Of a stretch of DNA of 64,000 nt, positions 12,401 to 22,115 are shown piece by piece (within the stretch, counting starts at the first letter, position 1; the number at the start of each line of letters is the position of its first letter). The notes below the pieces were generated by a model. The model was given only the letters and a program-made list of their open reading frames with translations. It had not been told where the DNA came from and did not search any database. A program made the position numbers and the translations under genes. The stretch lies in assembly GCA_004352715.1 (NCBI GenBank), contig SCFE01000119.1, positions 1,186,553-1,250,552 on the forward strand, written 5' to 3'. Origin of the DNA: Hofstenia miamia (taxonomy: Eukaryota; Xenacoelomorpha; Acoela).

Positions 12401-14950
12401 ATTATTTTGCGTAAAACCCAAATTAAGGTTATAGAAACAAAGTAAGACATAAAAACTTATCAACGAACCAAATAAGTAAAAAACGTGAAAATGTGACTTT
12501 TGTTCCAGGCCCACGATACGTACTACGGGATGGAATAAGTCATTTCCGGGGATGGTTACTGATTTCAATTTTTTGTATAATTCTTAGTCTCTGGCTTCAA
12601 CGATGGATGCAATATCAGTGTAGCTAGTGATAATACTCATCCGAACGTCTCTCTTCTGTACTGCAGCGACTTTCTTCTTGAGGAAGGCCGTGCATCCGCC
12701 CCAGCAAAGGCAGCTATATGTAAATATAAAAATATTAGCAATACAAGCGAGTTATAAAAAGGAGCTAACTCTTTTTCGTGGAAACCAATATTCTTAAGAC
12801 GAAGGATGAGAGAGATTTGAATTGGCGATATGGCAGCCGTAGTCCAACCTATTGTCGAAGGCTATCCCCAAAATTCGTAACTCATTTACACTTGGAATAT
12901 TTAAAATTGGAGGAGGTAAAGGTAAGCTGCGGAAGCTGATTATAATTTCTTCGGACTTTGACATGTTGAAGACAAATTTATTGCTGTCACACGTAATCAA
13001 AACCTTGATTATTAGCAATAATTCTGAAGCGGAATCCGTGCTTCCTAAACCCAAATTGATTTCTTGGCAGCCACTGGTTGTACTGCTTGGGGATGAACTT
13101 CCAATGTACCAGCCTCCCGAATAATCGTGCAATGACAGAGGTAACTGATATTGGTCTGTAGTCACCATAGCCCTTACATTTAGTGCGCTTTGGAAGCAAG
13201 AAAAATTTCGCCATCTTCCAAATGTCGGGAAAATTGCCGCTGGACAATGACAAGTTAGATATGTGAAGTAAAGTTTGTGGGCGTTGTCCCTCCCAACCCA
13301 AGCTGGTTGTTATGGGTGGTGTATCCGCGTCAGACTATACAGCTGCTTCTTAAGGTCAACGATGATTGAGCAAGGATTTTATAATGTCAGTCAGCGTAAA
13401 TGCAGCAGCATTGAAGTCATTAGAGGAACATACATAATCCACGACAAAGGCATCCATAGCACAATTGAATGCATGTTTATTTCAGAGTCGTTGATCGCGG
13501 AAATATGATCTGCACTTCTTCGGATTGATTGCTCGGCTGCTTACACACAGTACTGCAAGATGACATTCTTCCGGGTGACTTCCAATGTTATTTCTTCCAG
13601 CTGTGTATCCTCCAATGTACCCTTCATGTTCAAATGATTGAAAATTAGGAAACGTAGCAGCAAGACTCTCGATAGTAGCAATAATAGGCAGCTTAATTCC
13701 TTCTCATAGGTACAACGCATAAAATCATTTATAGCAGATAAGCACAGACAAATTCATAATATATTGCCTTTAGAAGCAAGAATGATTCTTCATATATTAG
13801 TTTTTGAGAGAATGTCATTTGTCACCACGAGATTTGCGTTTGTGGAAAGGAACTTGAGATTGATTGTTTGAATTCCCAGTAAATAAAGAAGGGATGGATA
13901 CAGGTATGACTGATGTGGTTATAGAAACGAAGCCTGAAACATGATTTCAGACGTAATTTTCGAAATAACTAAAATATAGAACAAGCTATAATGTGAATAA
14001 GCAGCATTTCTTTTTCATAATACTAAGAAATGCTAAATTAAGTGCAAACTCTAATAAGAAAATGTGTGCCCGTTTGCATGGTTAGGTTTAAGAGGCAGGT
14101 TTGCATTTTATATTAGAAAATTTCTGCTGAATAGGTCTAATTTATAAACTCATTTATACTTACACTTCACAGAAATCATTTGATAGTTTTGAAAATTTCT
14201 AATAAAACTTGGTATTAAGGACCCATAGCACGACACAACTGATATTGAAAAAACATGTTAATTAATTTTCTGGTATGCTAAGCTAAGAAAAAACTCAGGA
14301 CGTCAAACAATGACAAATATTAACGTGCGAAAATATTTTAAATTCGGCTGTACTGCATATTTGCACTTTTAGACATAAAACAAAATGTATTATGAAATAT
14401 AAGAATTTACATACGTGATCATCATCGTCGAAATTACTTGGAGCGTCTAAAATGCATAATAATATTAATTAGGCATATGATTTACCTTACAAGTAGGAAA
14501 ATAAATTCCATTTTGATCGAGATATCTACTTGCTTTGAAAGCCTTAATTAAAGCCAAATGTAGTTCACTTAAACTTCGGTAATACAATACATCAACTTCA
14601 AATGAAAAGCAACGGAAAGCCTGAGGTGTACATTCGCCGTGATAGCGTGTCAAAACAGACGTCAACAATCTATTTGACAGCTCATTGTGAATCTAGAAAT
14701 TTATGAAAAACCATACAAATTTCAAATTACATACAACGATATTCAAAGTTTTGATTGATAATGGCGAAGGAGATCTGTCAACAATCTGAATTATGGCAGT
14801 TATAAATCGAGGAAATGCACTTTTAACTTCTCCTGAACCTGCAACTTCGAACTAAACATACTACTAGAATTTGAATAAAATAAATATCCTAACGTGTGAT
14901 AAGCTCCTATAAATAAACAAAAATGCAATAACAATGCTAAAACTCAGCAT
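3337..14950 (-). CDS. Predicted type I single-pass membrane protein, 8 exons, family unrecognised
   Basis: Coding exons in transcript order: 14894-14950, 14735-14851, 14486-14692, 14415-14446, 10809-10897, 3763-3872, 3557-3606, 3337-3391. All junctions are GT-AG and phase-compatible, giving about 238 residues. Residues 1-19 look like a signal peptide (MLSFSIVIAFLFIYRSLSH). Residues 20-160 form an ectodomain with Cys79, Cys86 and Cys126. Residues about 161-189 are a hydrophobic helix split by the 6.9-kb intron. It is followed by RIRK (stop-transfer) and a tail ending LPESKG. The middle (FSFEVDVLYYRSLSELHLAL) faintly recalls a SEA-type fold, but I do not recognise a family. Three of the first introns are 39-42 nt; later ones reach 6.9 kb and carry transposons. 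The last two exons are the least certain. No function is claimed beyond membrane topology. Confidence 0.65.
3557..3606 (-). CDS. Membrane-protein gene, candidate exon 7 (cytoplasmic tail)
   Basis: 50 bp after a tttttctag acceptor, phase 0 as required by exon 6. It reads FIKEGEAMAFQKLHKH and ends AG|GTAGAC, leaving two bases. The intron before it is 156 nt. Confidence 0.55.
3763..3872 (-). CDS. Membrane-protein gene, exon 6 (transmembrane helix)
   Basis: 110 bp between acceptor tgttgtttag and a consensus GTAAGT donor. It encodes LVMVAILSFALTTAVTVIFC followed by YRIRKLNRDVLCQNTP. This is a classic single-pass helix with a basic stop-transfer stretch. It is the best-supported exon of the gene. 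Confidence 0.85.
3873..5611. other. Intron sequence, no feature seen
   Basis: A+T-rich sequence inside the 6.9-kb intron between exons 6 and 5 of the membrane-protein gene. I see no coding, RNA or transposon signature in this part. Confidence 0.5.
5637..6386. mobile_element. Non-autonomous TA-target MITE with 30-bp inverted repeats
   Basis: The 30 bases at 5637-5666 (GACCACAGGGGAAAAAC...) are an inverted copy of 6357-6386 with one mismatch. Both ends abut (TA)n tracts, as expected for a mariner/Tc1-type element that targets TA. The interior repeats a short motif of the form GGAAAAA(n)GTGATGTC several times (for example near 5750, 5795, 5824 and 6150). There is no coding capacity. Confidence 0.75.
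6387..6575. repeat. (TA)n microsatellite with 141-N gap
   Basis: TA dinucleotide tract from 6390, gap 6421-6561, TA tract again to 6575. It separates the MITE at 5637-6386 from the Tc1 element that begins at 6576. Confidence 0.9.
6576..7900 (-). mobile_element. Tc1/mariner element, decayed, transposase on minus strand
   Basis: The right-hand end of the transposase strand terminates at TA|CAGTACTGGAAATATGTATT (6574 onward), a typical Tc1 terminal repeat next to a TA target. On the minus strand from about 7880 the reading frames give helix-turn-helix-like text, then RKTSEEIRKECSD, FSDESRFELYSS (first catalytic D, family WSDESxF), VVVWGAI, QQDGAPCHTSKEVK (second D) and QSQDLNIENAWK (family SPDLNPIENLW, third catalytic position). 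Several frameshifts and stops break it. The 5' terminal repeat expected near 7.9-8.0 kb is not visible and may have been lost where the LINE fragment begins at about 7977. Confidence 0.85.
7977..8400 (+). pseudogene. LINE reverse transcriptase fragment with 3' tail
   Basis: The plus strand encodes RQAKGVLQGDSLSPLLFSSF, then CLLYADDLLIWSTNRCELQA: the GxxQGDxLSPLLF block and the YADD catalytic motif of non-LTR reverse transcriptases. Coding similarity fades near 8210. At 8345-8400 there is a sequence like an L2/CR1 3' end (cttgtaccccatcgggtgtt then (gaataaat)-like repeats), so the part between is deleted. The element is dead. Confidence 0.8.
8828..8852. mobile_element. Lone mariner-type terminus
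   Basis: TA-CAGGGTGAGCCAGAAGTAAC is of the ACAGGGTGxxxCAxAAGT type that starts many mariner-family elements. No matching inverted end was found nearby. Confidence 0.35.
8930..9226 (-). pseudogene. LINE reverse transcriptase fragment
   Basis: The minus strand reads FDRLPHSILHDKISLFNFDA, LFQSYLSNRRKCVKINS and SSGSPQGSVL...FLVAINDLP. These are the AFDxVxHxxLL, YLxxRxQxV and GVPQGSxLGPLLFxxYINDLP blocks of L2/CR1 reverse transcriptases. The YADD block is not reached and the LGPL stretch is damaged. It is a 100-residue relic inside the membrane-protein gene's large intron. Confidence 0.85.
9240..10808. other. Intron sequence, no feature seen
   Basis: A+T-rich intronic DNA between the LINE fragment and exon 5 of the membrane-protein gene. 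I see no coding or repeat structure. Confidence 0.5.
10809..10897 (-). CDS. Membrane-protein gene, exon 5 (juxtamembrane and start of TM helix)
   Basis: 89 bp between acceptor gttttacag and donor G|GTAATT. It reads DDKITKSSPQMKIPMHQHQE and then NKASLALYI, the first turns of the membrane helix. One base is left over and pairs with TG of exon 6 to make Val. Confidence 0.7.
10898..12479. other. Intron sequence, no convincing feature
   Basis: Left part of the 3.5-kb intron between exons 5 and 4. A 93-codon plus-strand frame at 11302-11583 has no recognisable domain or splice context and is treated as chance. Confidence 0.45.
12480..13640 (-). pseudogene. LINE ORF2 remnant (reverse transcriptase to C-terminus)
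   Basis: In minus-strand order: MGWEGQRPQTLLHISNLSLS, FPDIWKMAKFFLLPK, YRPISVTSVIARLFGRLVH and NQFGFRKHG (RT blocks 0-2). After a deletion come FVFNMSKSEEI and ELRILGIAFDNRLDYGCHI (post-palm block). Near 12700-12500 follow AAVQKRDVRMSIITSYTDIA and a PGNDLFHPVVR-like end. Frames change several times. The QGSxLGP and YADD segments are missing. The element lies in the intron between exons 4 and 5 of the membrane-protein gene, in the gene's sense direction. Confidence 0.8.
14415..14446 (-). CDS. Membrane-protein gene, exon 4 (32 bp)
   Basis: A micro-exon bounded by gcattttag and GTATGT, after a 39-nt intron. In the preferred frame it reads TLQVISTMMI and leaves two bases that complete a Thr codon with exon 5. 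Confidence 0.6.
14486..14692 (-). CDS. Membrane-protein gene, exon 3 (cysteine-containing ectodomain)
   Basis: 69 codons, phase 0 at both ends. It encodes IHNELSNRLLTSVLTRYHGE, then CTPQAFRCFSFEVDVLYYRS, and ends NGIYFPTCK at AAG|GTAAAT. It carries all three ectodomain cysteines. A second donor seven bases upstream (T|GTAAGG) would shift the next exon to a frame reading APSNFDDDDH, but that frame meets a stop in exon 5, so AAG|GTAAAT is preferred. Confidence 0.8.
14735..14851 (-). CDS. Membrane-protein gene, exon 2
   Basis: 39 codons, phase 0 at both ends, starting FEVAGSGEVKSAFPRFITA and ending TLNIV before a GTATGT donor. The 42-nt intron after it ends in tttctag. No transmembrane segment or known motif is visible. 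Confidence 0.75.
14894..14950 (-). CDS. Membrane-protein gene, exon 1 (signal peptide)
   Basis: ATG at 14950-14948 opens 19 codons with a long hydrophobic core (FSIVIAFLFIY), ending CAC before a GTTAGG donor. The following intron is 42 nt and ends tatgtttag. The upstream frame is open for 24 codons to a stop but has no other ATG, which decides the start. The donor is not strong (GTTAGG). Confidence 0.6.
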
Positions 14951-17928
14951 TTCACATGTCCAATCCTTCAACTTAACATACAAATTTGCCGCTAGCTTAT
15001 CTGACAAATTGTCCAAACGTTGTTACCAAATATACGGTTCGTTTAGAGACAAATAACAAAAATATTAGTTTTTACCAAACTGTACATTGCTTAATAAAAT
15101 AGTCTAGATTTTTAGCACAAGGACCAAATCTTTTCATGCGAATTTAATTTTCTTCAAATATTGTAACATCTGTTGGTAGTTATTGTTATTTATCAGCCAG
15201 ATCATTCACTTTTTGTGTTTACTAGTGACTATTTGTTCATATGTTAAGAGACAAATTGTTACTTAGTTGGAATCACTGTTGCTCTAGTCAATGTTCACCT
15301 CAGTGACCTTCTGCTTTGACATTAAATCCTAAGGCATAGTTCTCTCTATATTCAACCTAGTGATTCTACAATATTATGGAAGATTTAGTTTTTTTAAGTG
15401 CCCTGTAAACTGATTCAGTGTATAGAAATCCTTTCTATCTACTCAAAATCTAGTTGTAAATATTACAAACATTTTTAAGCAAAATATAAGGATAATTTAT
15501 GTCTCATTTCCATGAATTTTATATTCTGATAAAATATTTATTTTTTTGAATAGAAAAAAATGAAAATGGCTAACAGGATAGTGCACCTTGAATGTCACTT
15601 TCTATGTGCTTGCAATTTACAAAAAGTGTTACTTTGATGCTTCTCTGGCAACCAAAAATATCATACTTGGGGCCATTATTGGTTCCAATATTGGTTTTGG
15701 TAATTAGCAAATTAGCAATTGCTAATAACAAGCATACAAACCTAACATGTTTCATTTGCTTCAAGTTGCATTTTTGTAGTTAGTTAATACAATATTGAGA
15801 TCAACAAGTTTGGCTAGCTCATCATCATCACCATGAAGCTTCATGGCACCATAGGATTAAACATTTCAGATGAACAGGACCAATATTTAATTAGAACCAT
15901 AAATGGAGATACAAGAACCACAAATTTTAGAATTTTACAAATAATTTTTGCATATTATGGTATCAAAGAAATCTGTGATTTGGATATTGAAAATATTGAA
16001 CTTGCTTATGCCTAACTATCTTGAAATTGACTATAAATATACTTGTGGAAATGTTATTCTAATGTCTGAAATCTAAGAAAAAAATGTGTTAAGACTGTAG
16101 CATTCAAACTATGGTCCAATAATAACCATGAATGAATGTTATGTGCTCATTAGTGGTAAAAAGAAATTGGCAATATTGTCCCAATGGCAAAATACTAAAT
16201 ATTATGCAATATTAGAACCAATAATGTAGGATTGTGGTACTAAGGAACTCAATGGTTTGAACAGAAGGTTGCAAAGGCTACCATCACAGTGAGCAACCCA
16301 CATTCCAACAGAACAATAAAGATTATTGGTAATCTGCCCTTGTAACAAAGTAACAAGAAAGATCCACCAAGGACTCACTTCCAATGACAACCAACTTGCA
16401 TGGCATTATGCCAAAGCAGCATCCACAAAGAGAATTCCAAGCTCACCAAATGTGCCAACTTACATTTGTTAATTTCTAGCTCAATAAAACAGTTCTCATT
16501 AGTTCTGTTTTCTCAGCTCATATAATAAATAATAATAACATGTAATTGCCATGCATTCATGTTTACCAATGGTTTATTATAATCACAGTGTAAAGTTATA
16601 GTGTGCATGTTCAAATTGCAATGATCAATTAAAAGTCATTATTACCTACATGTAGAGGTATACCTAACTTAATTCCATCCACAATTTGGGTTACCTGTCA
16701 GAATATGGTGAGTTGTCACCCTAGACTCAGAGGAGTAACTCCCAAATTGTAGGCAGAGACTTAAGCATTCATTATCAAAAAATACAAAATGATGCCTAAA
16801 AGGGGTTAGTAATGTTAAATAGAAAAAAGCAAATGCAGTTGATTGAGACAAAGTTTATTTTTTGTCTTCACTACAAGTCTCTCAAGTATTTATACAATTG
16901 ATCAAAATATTACATGTATTGCTTACACTTTTCCCCAATCACAAGTCCCTCACAAAATTAATGAGCAATAACACATTACATGATTCTGAGGAGACAAACA
17001 AATCTAATATCAAAATATTACACTAGAAACTTAGCAATCAAATTGATTACATCAAAGTAACATCACTAACTAAAATCAGAGCAAGCTTTAGTTCGAAATT
17101 ACAAAAGTTCATTGAAATAATAAAATAATAAAAGGAGGGCCCTGAGTGACTCTACAATAATGAACAATAGTGGCTTGACAATTTGATGTTACTAGTGCAC
17201 AAATATTGGACTCACTAAAAATGATTGCAAATAATCAGTACAATTTTAGAAAACAGTTACAGATTCCTTACTTGAAAACACATGACCATATAAATGCTGT
17301 CTTTAAATTATCTTAGAGGATTTATAAGGTAATTAATTCTTCTGGTCACCTTAGAATAATGTCTTAGATGTTAGATGGGACATGCAATGTGATTTTATAC
17401 ATGCATGCACCTATGAATTGGTAAAGTGTCACTAATGACATTCTATTGGTTTTGGTTTAAGTAACCTAAATGTTCATGCCATGTGATGTTTATCTCCATA
17501 TAGAAGTGGTTTCCCTTGCCATGCAATGATTTATCTCATACATTGTTTAATGCAATTTATTAGTAAAGAAACTCAATTATGATTAAGAACTTCTTCATCT
17601 TATCAAAAATCAGTTAAGTTTGATTGTTTTTAAACAAATGTTTACAATAGTGTGACATTCTCACCAACATTGTTGTAAAATCATGTGCATTTATTACTTT
17701 TAATGTTTTTATCTTCATAAAGTACATTCATTTGTAACAAGCAAAACTAATCAGCAATTATTTTAGTGAAACATTGAGGATAATCTGAACATAGTTCTAT
17801 CCTGAAAAAATTTAAACATGTAGCATCTGTTCTGGTTGTGACATAAAAAATTGTACAAGCTAGTTTCCAATTGAAATTTAAATGCAAACAAATCAGGTTT
17901 TTGCATTGCAACTTAAATACCCAAAAAC

Positions 17929-18687
17929 CCAGATAACAATTTTGGTTGTTTTTACATTGTTTATAGTTGTTTCATACTTTTGGTTGTTGCAGCAACCACT
18001 AACACCATAATAACAACATTAGTAAAAAATAATCAGTGAGCCTTAAAATAAAACTCATTTTGTTATTTTTATTAATAGATCCTTTTATATAAAAAAGGAT
18101 TTGAAAATCTTTTTTGAAATTTTCAAATTTGCGAAAAATTATAATATACCAGATAAGTGAATTTTGAAAATAATTTATTCATGAATATTTGGACACATTG
18201 ATATTGACTGTTAAATAAAAAAATATGTTACAATTGAGCTGAAGAGATTTTTCAAGACTTAAGAAAGTACTATTTCAAAATTGTGCTTTATTTTAGATTT
18301 TTAAATTTTTGTTAAATTTGGCAGATTTTTATGCTCATTGTTATCATTTATATACAATACATTCATTTAAATCTTTAACAAATGTTTGTATTGAATATGT
18401 TTAAACAGCAATGTTTGAGCAGCTTAGCAATATAAATTTTATTGTTGATGTAAAAGTAATTCTAAAACAATCATGTGACAACATAAAACAATGTTGACCT
18501 CAAAATATTGCTGTTTCAATCATAAAAAAACAACCAAAAAGCAACCTAATGGGAGGTTGTTGAAGCAATATTGTTTTGATCAATGAAATAGTACCATTTC
18601 AATGTTAAAACAACATTGTTTTTGACACTTAAAACAACCACATAACAACCCAAAACAATGTTGTTTAGCCCTTAAATTGTTATCTGG
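17929..18687. mobile_element. MITE-like foldback element rich in AACAAC/GTTGTT
   Basis: CCAGATAACAATTT at 17929-17942 is the exact inverted copy of 18674-18687. The interior near both ends is filled with inverted copies of AACAACC and GGTTGTT-like words (for example 17945-18020 and 18480-18670), so the single strand could fold extensively. I see no coding sequence and no obvious target-site duplication. Confidence 0.55.
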
Positions 18688-19792
18688 AAGTGACTATGTC
18701 ACACTTGGTGAAAAAGATATAGCCTTAAGAAAAGTTAGATTAAAGTCAGGTTTATCTGTATTGTTATTAAATCATAACTATATTTGTAATTTATCTTAAT
18801 TTACTTTACCACTATTAAAGTAATCTGCTTTCAATTACTTCATAAAATTGAATAAGGGATTTTTAAAGTTCTTTATGCACATCCCTGATATTATTTAGAC
18901 ATTGTGTTATTTTATTTTAGTTGATAATTTATTTGTAGGAACTCTACATAGTTTCATTAGTGCTTGTGAACTTAAATACAAGTTGTAATCACATTATTTA
19001 ACTAAATTTTGTTTTGATATTCATAATTCATAATCTAATGCAAGTTGTTAAGCATCTGATTTTTTTTGAAAGCCTACTGCTTGTTCATTACTTTACATGT
19101 AATTGCAAATTAAATGAAAGTTGTGAAAGTCTCATGCTCCAACATCAAGGAGTGATAAATTTATTATATGTAATGGTAGTTATCCTTTAATGGATGTGAG
19201 ATTGCAATTGGAAAATAACAGTTATTAATATTTTATTTGCAAATAGATTTTAAATGGAAATATAGTAGATTCAATTGTTATATTTATATTAAATTTCCAC
19301 AGCATGTTTTTCCATTTTATAGATACTAAAATTGAAGTTGTTGAATACTTGATCATTTATTTTGTTTGACCTCCAAAGAATTACCTACATAGAGTTGTTA
19401 TATATTTCCACAAACTCATCTGTTTCAGTATTAAATGAAATCTTTTTCTCAGAGGTTCTTGAGGAACTACTGTGATAGTGTATTCTGACATCAAATTGGA
19501 CCTAAGTTAGCTCCTGAATATAATCACTCAATTAGCATGATTCAGTGTAAATCATTTATGGACAAACAACAGTTGATGCAAAGAAAAAGCATATGGAAAT
19601 CACAAAGGCAACATAAAGCCATGTAAACATGCAAGATGTGAATTGGCAACAACTCAACCTCTAGGCAATGCCTTGAAAAGTAGAAGACATGACAATAGCA
19701 AAATATCACAATAATTCCATTATCTGGTTAATGTAGTTTTATTACATATTCCCATTGATAACAATAATGCATGAGGTGGCTGCTGTAGATGA

Positions 19793-19927
19793 GTATATAT
19801 ATATANNNNNNNNNNNNNNNNNNNNNNNNNNNNNNNNNNNNNNNNNNNNNNNNNNNNNNNNNNNNNNNNNNNNNNNNNNNNNNNNNNNNNNNNNNNNNNN
19901 NNNNNNNNNNNNNNNNNNNNNNNNNNN

Positions 19928-19960
<33 letters not shown>
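19793..19960. repeat. (TA)n microsatellite with 122-N gap
   Basis: TA tract 19793-19805, gap 19806-19927, TA tract 19928-19960. Confidence 0.9.
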
Positions 19961-19962
<2 letters not shown>

Positions 19963-20555
19963 TTCATTTCAGATGTATGAATCTCTGCATTTATGAATAA
20001 ATTATTAGTTGTCAATTGTTCACAACTTTGCATCCATTTTGTAGAATCAGGGCTTAATTGTAAATCAAGTAATTTGAACTCAGAAGATTACTCTATAGGT
20101 TTAGAAAAAGAAACAATCAAACACTAACTAACCTTTGATTTCACTTAATCAAAGCATAACATCATGCTCAGTAATTTAACAGACTTCTTTAGCTAGAGAA
20201 AAGTAACATCAACCAATTAAACATGGCATCACACTGAAGATCCATTATTGAATTGAATAACTTTCTACAAAGGAATTGCTAAAATGGTGCTGCCCAATGT
20301 GTTTTAGTTCTATAATAACTAACTCAAATAAAATCTCTCTTGATGTTTGTTAAGCCTCATGCCCTACACTATAATTAAATAGCATTTAGCTGCCAGGCAT
20401 TTGTGTATATCAACAGGTATGATTTAGCCACAGTATAAATGTTATGCGCTCTGTTCAAACAAAATGGAAATTGTCAAATTTTATAAACTAGCTATATATC
20501 TAGTCATAACATAAATTAACCACAAATAAGAAGACAAACAGAGTTTAGGGGGGGC

Positions 20556-20627
20556 TGGTGCCCCTTTTCACATTTTCTAATTTCAATTTAGTGGTGCCCC
20601 TTTTCACATTTTCTAATTTCAATTTAG
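20556..20627. repeat. 36-bp exact tandem duplication
   Basis: Bases 20556-20591, beginning TGGTGCCCCTTTTCACATTT, are repeated exactly at 20592-20627, preceded by a run of G. Either a recent slippage product or part of a transposon end of the GGGG-TGCCCC type seen elsewhere in the window. Confidence 0.85.
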
Positions 20628-21108
20628 AACATGCTTTTAATGTTACTTAAAACAGTCTCTATTTCAATAACTTAATAATTAATTTCTCATTATTGAAAAT
20701 TAGATTTGTTTGAAAATGCAAAGACATTGTTATTTCTATTTATAATTTGAATTTACATGAACCAAAATGATTAACAGATATTCATATGACATGATATATT
20801 ATTTATATATTACAGTTATGCTGGGGTCAATCTGCATAACAGCCTCATAGAATTTTCTGGTCAATGCGTATAGCATCTATTTTGGTCAGACCAAGACTCA
20901 AAATTCAGTATGTACTTGTACATTCATTTAATTGAGCGTATGTACTTCAGTTTAGCTCTTCAGATCCTACATTAGCCTTATTTCAATTGGATTTGTTATA
21001 GTTATTATAAATACGATGCAAAATAGTCAACTATTTTTACTACTAAAATCGGGATTGGGTGCAACACTATTTGGGCCAGGTCGGGTAAGGTAAAAAATGT
21101 TGATCAGT

Positions 21109-21333
21109 TTAGAGACTTGGTCCCAATCCCATGTTTTCAACTGAGACCATTAAATTCTGCGGAGTTGAGTAGCCCTCGAATGTTGGTTGGTCATACATTT
21201 TCACTCGAACGTTTTTCCTGAACAGAGAGCGACAAAATAGAGAATATTTATACTGCAGCACAGCATGACTATAACTGACTAATGTAAAGCTGAAATTAAG
21301 TTGTACAATAGGACAGCGCAATATAGAAATTGT
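21109..21333 (-). CDS. Candidate 3' end of an unrecognised gene (two exons, 36-nt intron)
   Basis: A possible exon 21254-21333 (ISILRCPIVQLNFSFTLVSY, then SHAVLQ) joins across a 36-nt intron (GTATAA...ctctctgttcag, 21218-21253). The last exon, 21109-21217, reads KNVRVKMYDQPTFEGYSTPQ, then NLMVSVENMGLGPSL and a stop. The polypyrimidine tract before the last exon is excellent, and the intron size matches the other micro-introns in the window. I could not find upstream exons, because a plus-strand LINE fragment begins at 21419. It is not a phase-compatible alternative end of the RGS gene. It may be real, a relic or chance. Confidence 0.3.
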   Translation of the reverse strand, partial: TISILRCPIVQLNFSFTLVSYSHAVLQYKYSLFCRSLFRKNVRVKMYDQPTFEGYSTPQNLMVSVENMGLGPSL

Positions 21334-21418
21334 CTACAGACGTGTTTGAATATAACTATATAAGAAACTTCGAGAAGACATTTAAAATTGTCATTGATTA
21401 ATGGACTTGAATTAAATC

Positions 21419-22115
21419 GTCTTTTGATAATGCAGTTCTAGCTAAATACACCGACGATGTCACACTCGCAGTAGCTTGTAACCACCTAATGACAACAGTG
21501 TTGTACACTAAGTGAAACTTAAATTGGCGTTATTTCTATAACTTGAGAATTAACTGCAAAGAATCCGTTGAAATAAACTTTTTCAAGACATTCCAATCAC
21601 AAAGCAGAACCGTTTTCAACATTCTACAAATAACTCAATTGAAGATTCTAGGAATAATATACATGTATAATGAAACTCAACGGTTTATTGATGCACATTC
21701 TTAACAAGATGAACTTTTAAATTTTTAAGTGAGCTTTAATTAAAACAGCCTTGATTTGACAAAAGAACTCAAGACATTTTAAAAAGCCTTAGTCGTTCCT
21801 ATTTTTTCATACTATACTATTATTTGAAGTAGTTGTCGAAAAGTGTACCTAAATGAAATTGACACTCTTCAAAAGAAAGCTTTGGAATTATTAGAAATTA
21901 CAAGCATATTGCTTCAACTACCAAGGAACATGGCAAAAAATGTAGTATCAAATACTTTCTCAGGAAAATCATTTACTTATATACATTTTACCAAGCAGTC
22001 CCAAGTATATCAAAAAACTTGTTATTCAAAAACTCCATCAAATTTATATGTCTTATTTCAGATTTTTAAAACTATATTGAAAACTTTCCTTTTGTTATGT
22101 TTATTACTTTACTAG
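21419..22115 (+). pseudogene. LINE reverse transcriptase C-terminal fragment
   Basis: The plus strand begins AKYTDDVTLAVACNH (a degenerate YADD region). It continues NLRINCKESVEINFF, LKILGIIYMYNETQRFIDAH and SYYTIIWSSCRKVYLNEIDT, then LQKKALELLEI. These match the post-palm blocks of L2/CR1 reverse transcriptases (INxxKSxEI, KxLGI, YCxxVWxSxxxxxxxxLxxLQKRAxR). There are multiple in-frame stops. It lies just downstream of the RGS gene, in the opposite orientation. Confidence 0.8.

Larger units (their letters stand above)
15141..20866. other. CpG-depleted block
   Basis: Reading every line, the only CG dinucleotides between 15141 and 20866 are at about 17094, 18132 and 20447, although 122 bases are gap. 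Flanking DNA is not depleted: four CGs lie in 14990-15140 and many in 20867-21330. TG and CA are common inside. The block holds a 759-bp MITE-like element, a (TA)n gap and a 36-bp tandem duplication, and no convincing gene. It lies between the RGS gene's 3' end and the start of the membrane-protein gene. Confidence 0.9.

Noticed and set aside
14480-14486. Alternative exon 3 donor giving APSNFDDDDH in exon 4
   Set aside because: Phase then forces a stop at the start of exon 5, whereas AAG|GTAAAT keeps the frame through to the transmembrane helix.
14951-15025. Upstream in-frame stretch QRLDNLSDKLAANLYVKLKD before the membrane-protein ATG
   Set aside because: It is open and looks protein-like but has no Met before the next upstream stop and no good donor. 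The hydrophobic segment starting at the ATG fits a signal peptide better.
16141-16440. Possible Copia-like polyprotein remnant in the CpG desert
   Set aside because: A few words recall the RNase H end of Copia elements, but no ordered set of motifs could be aligned.
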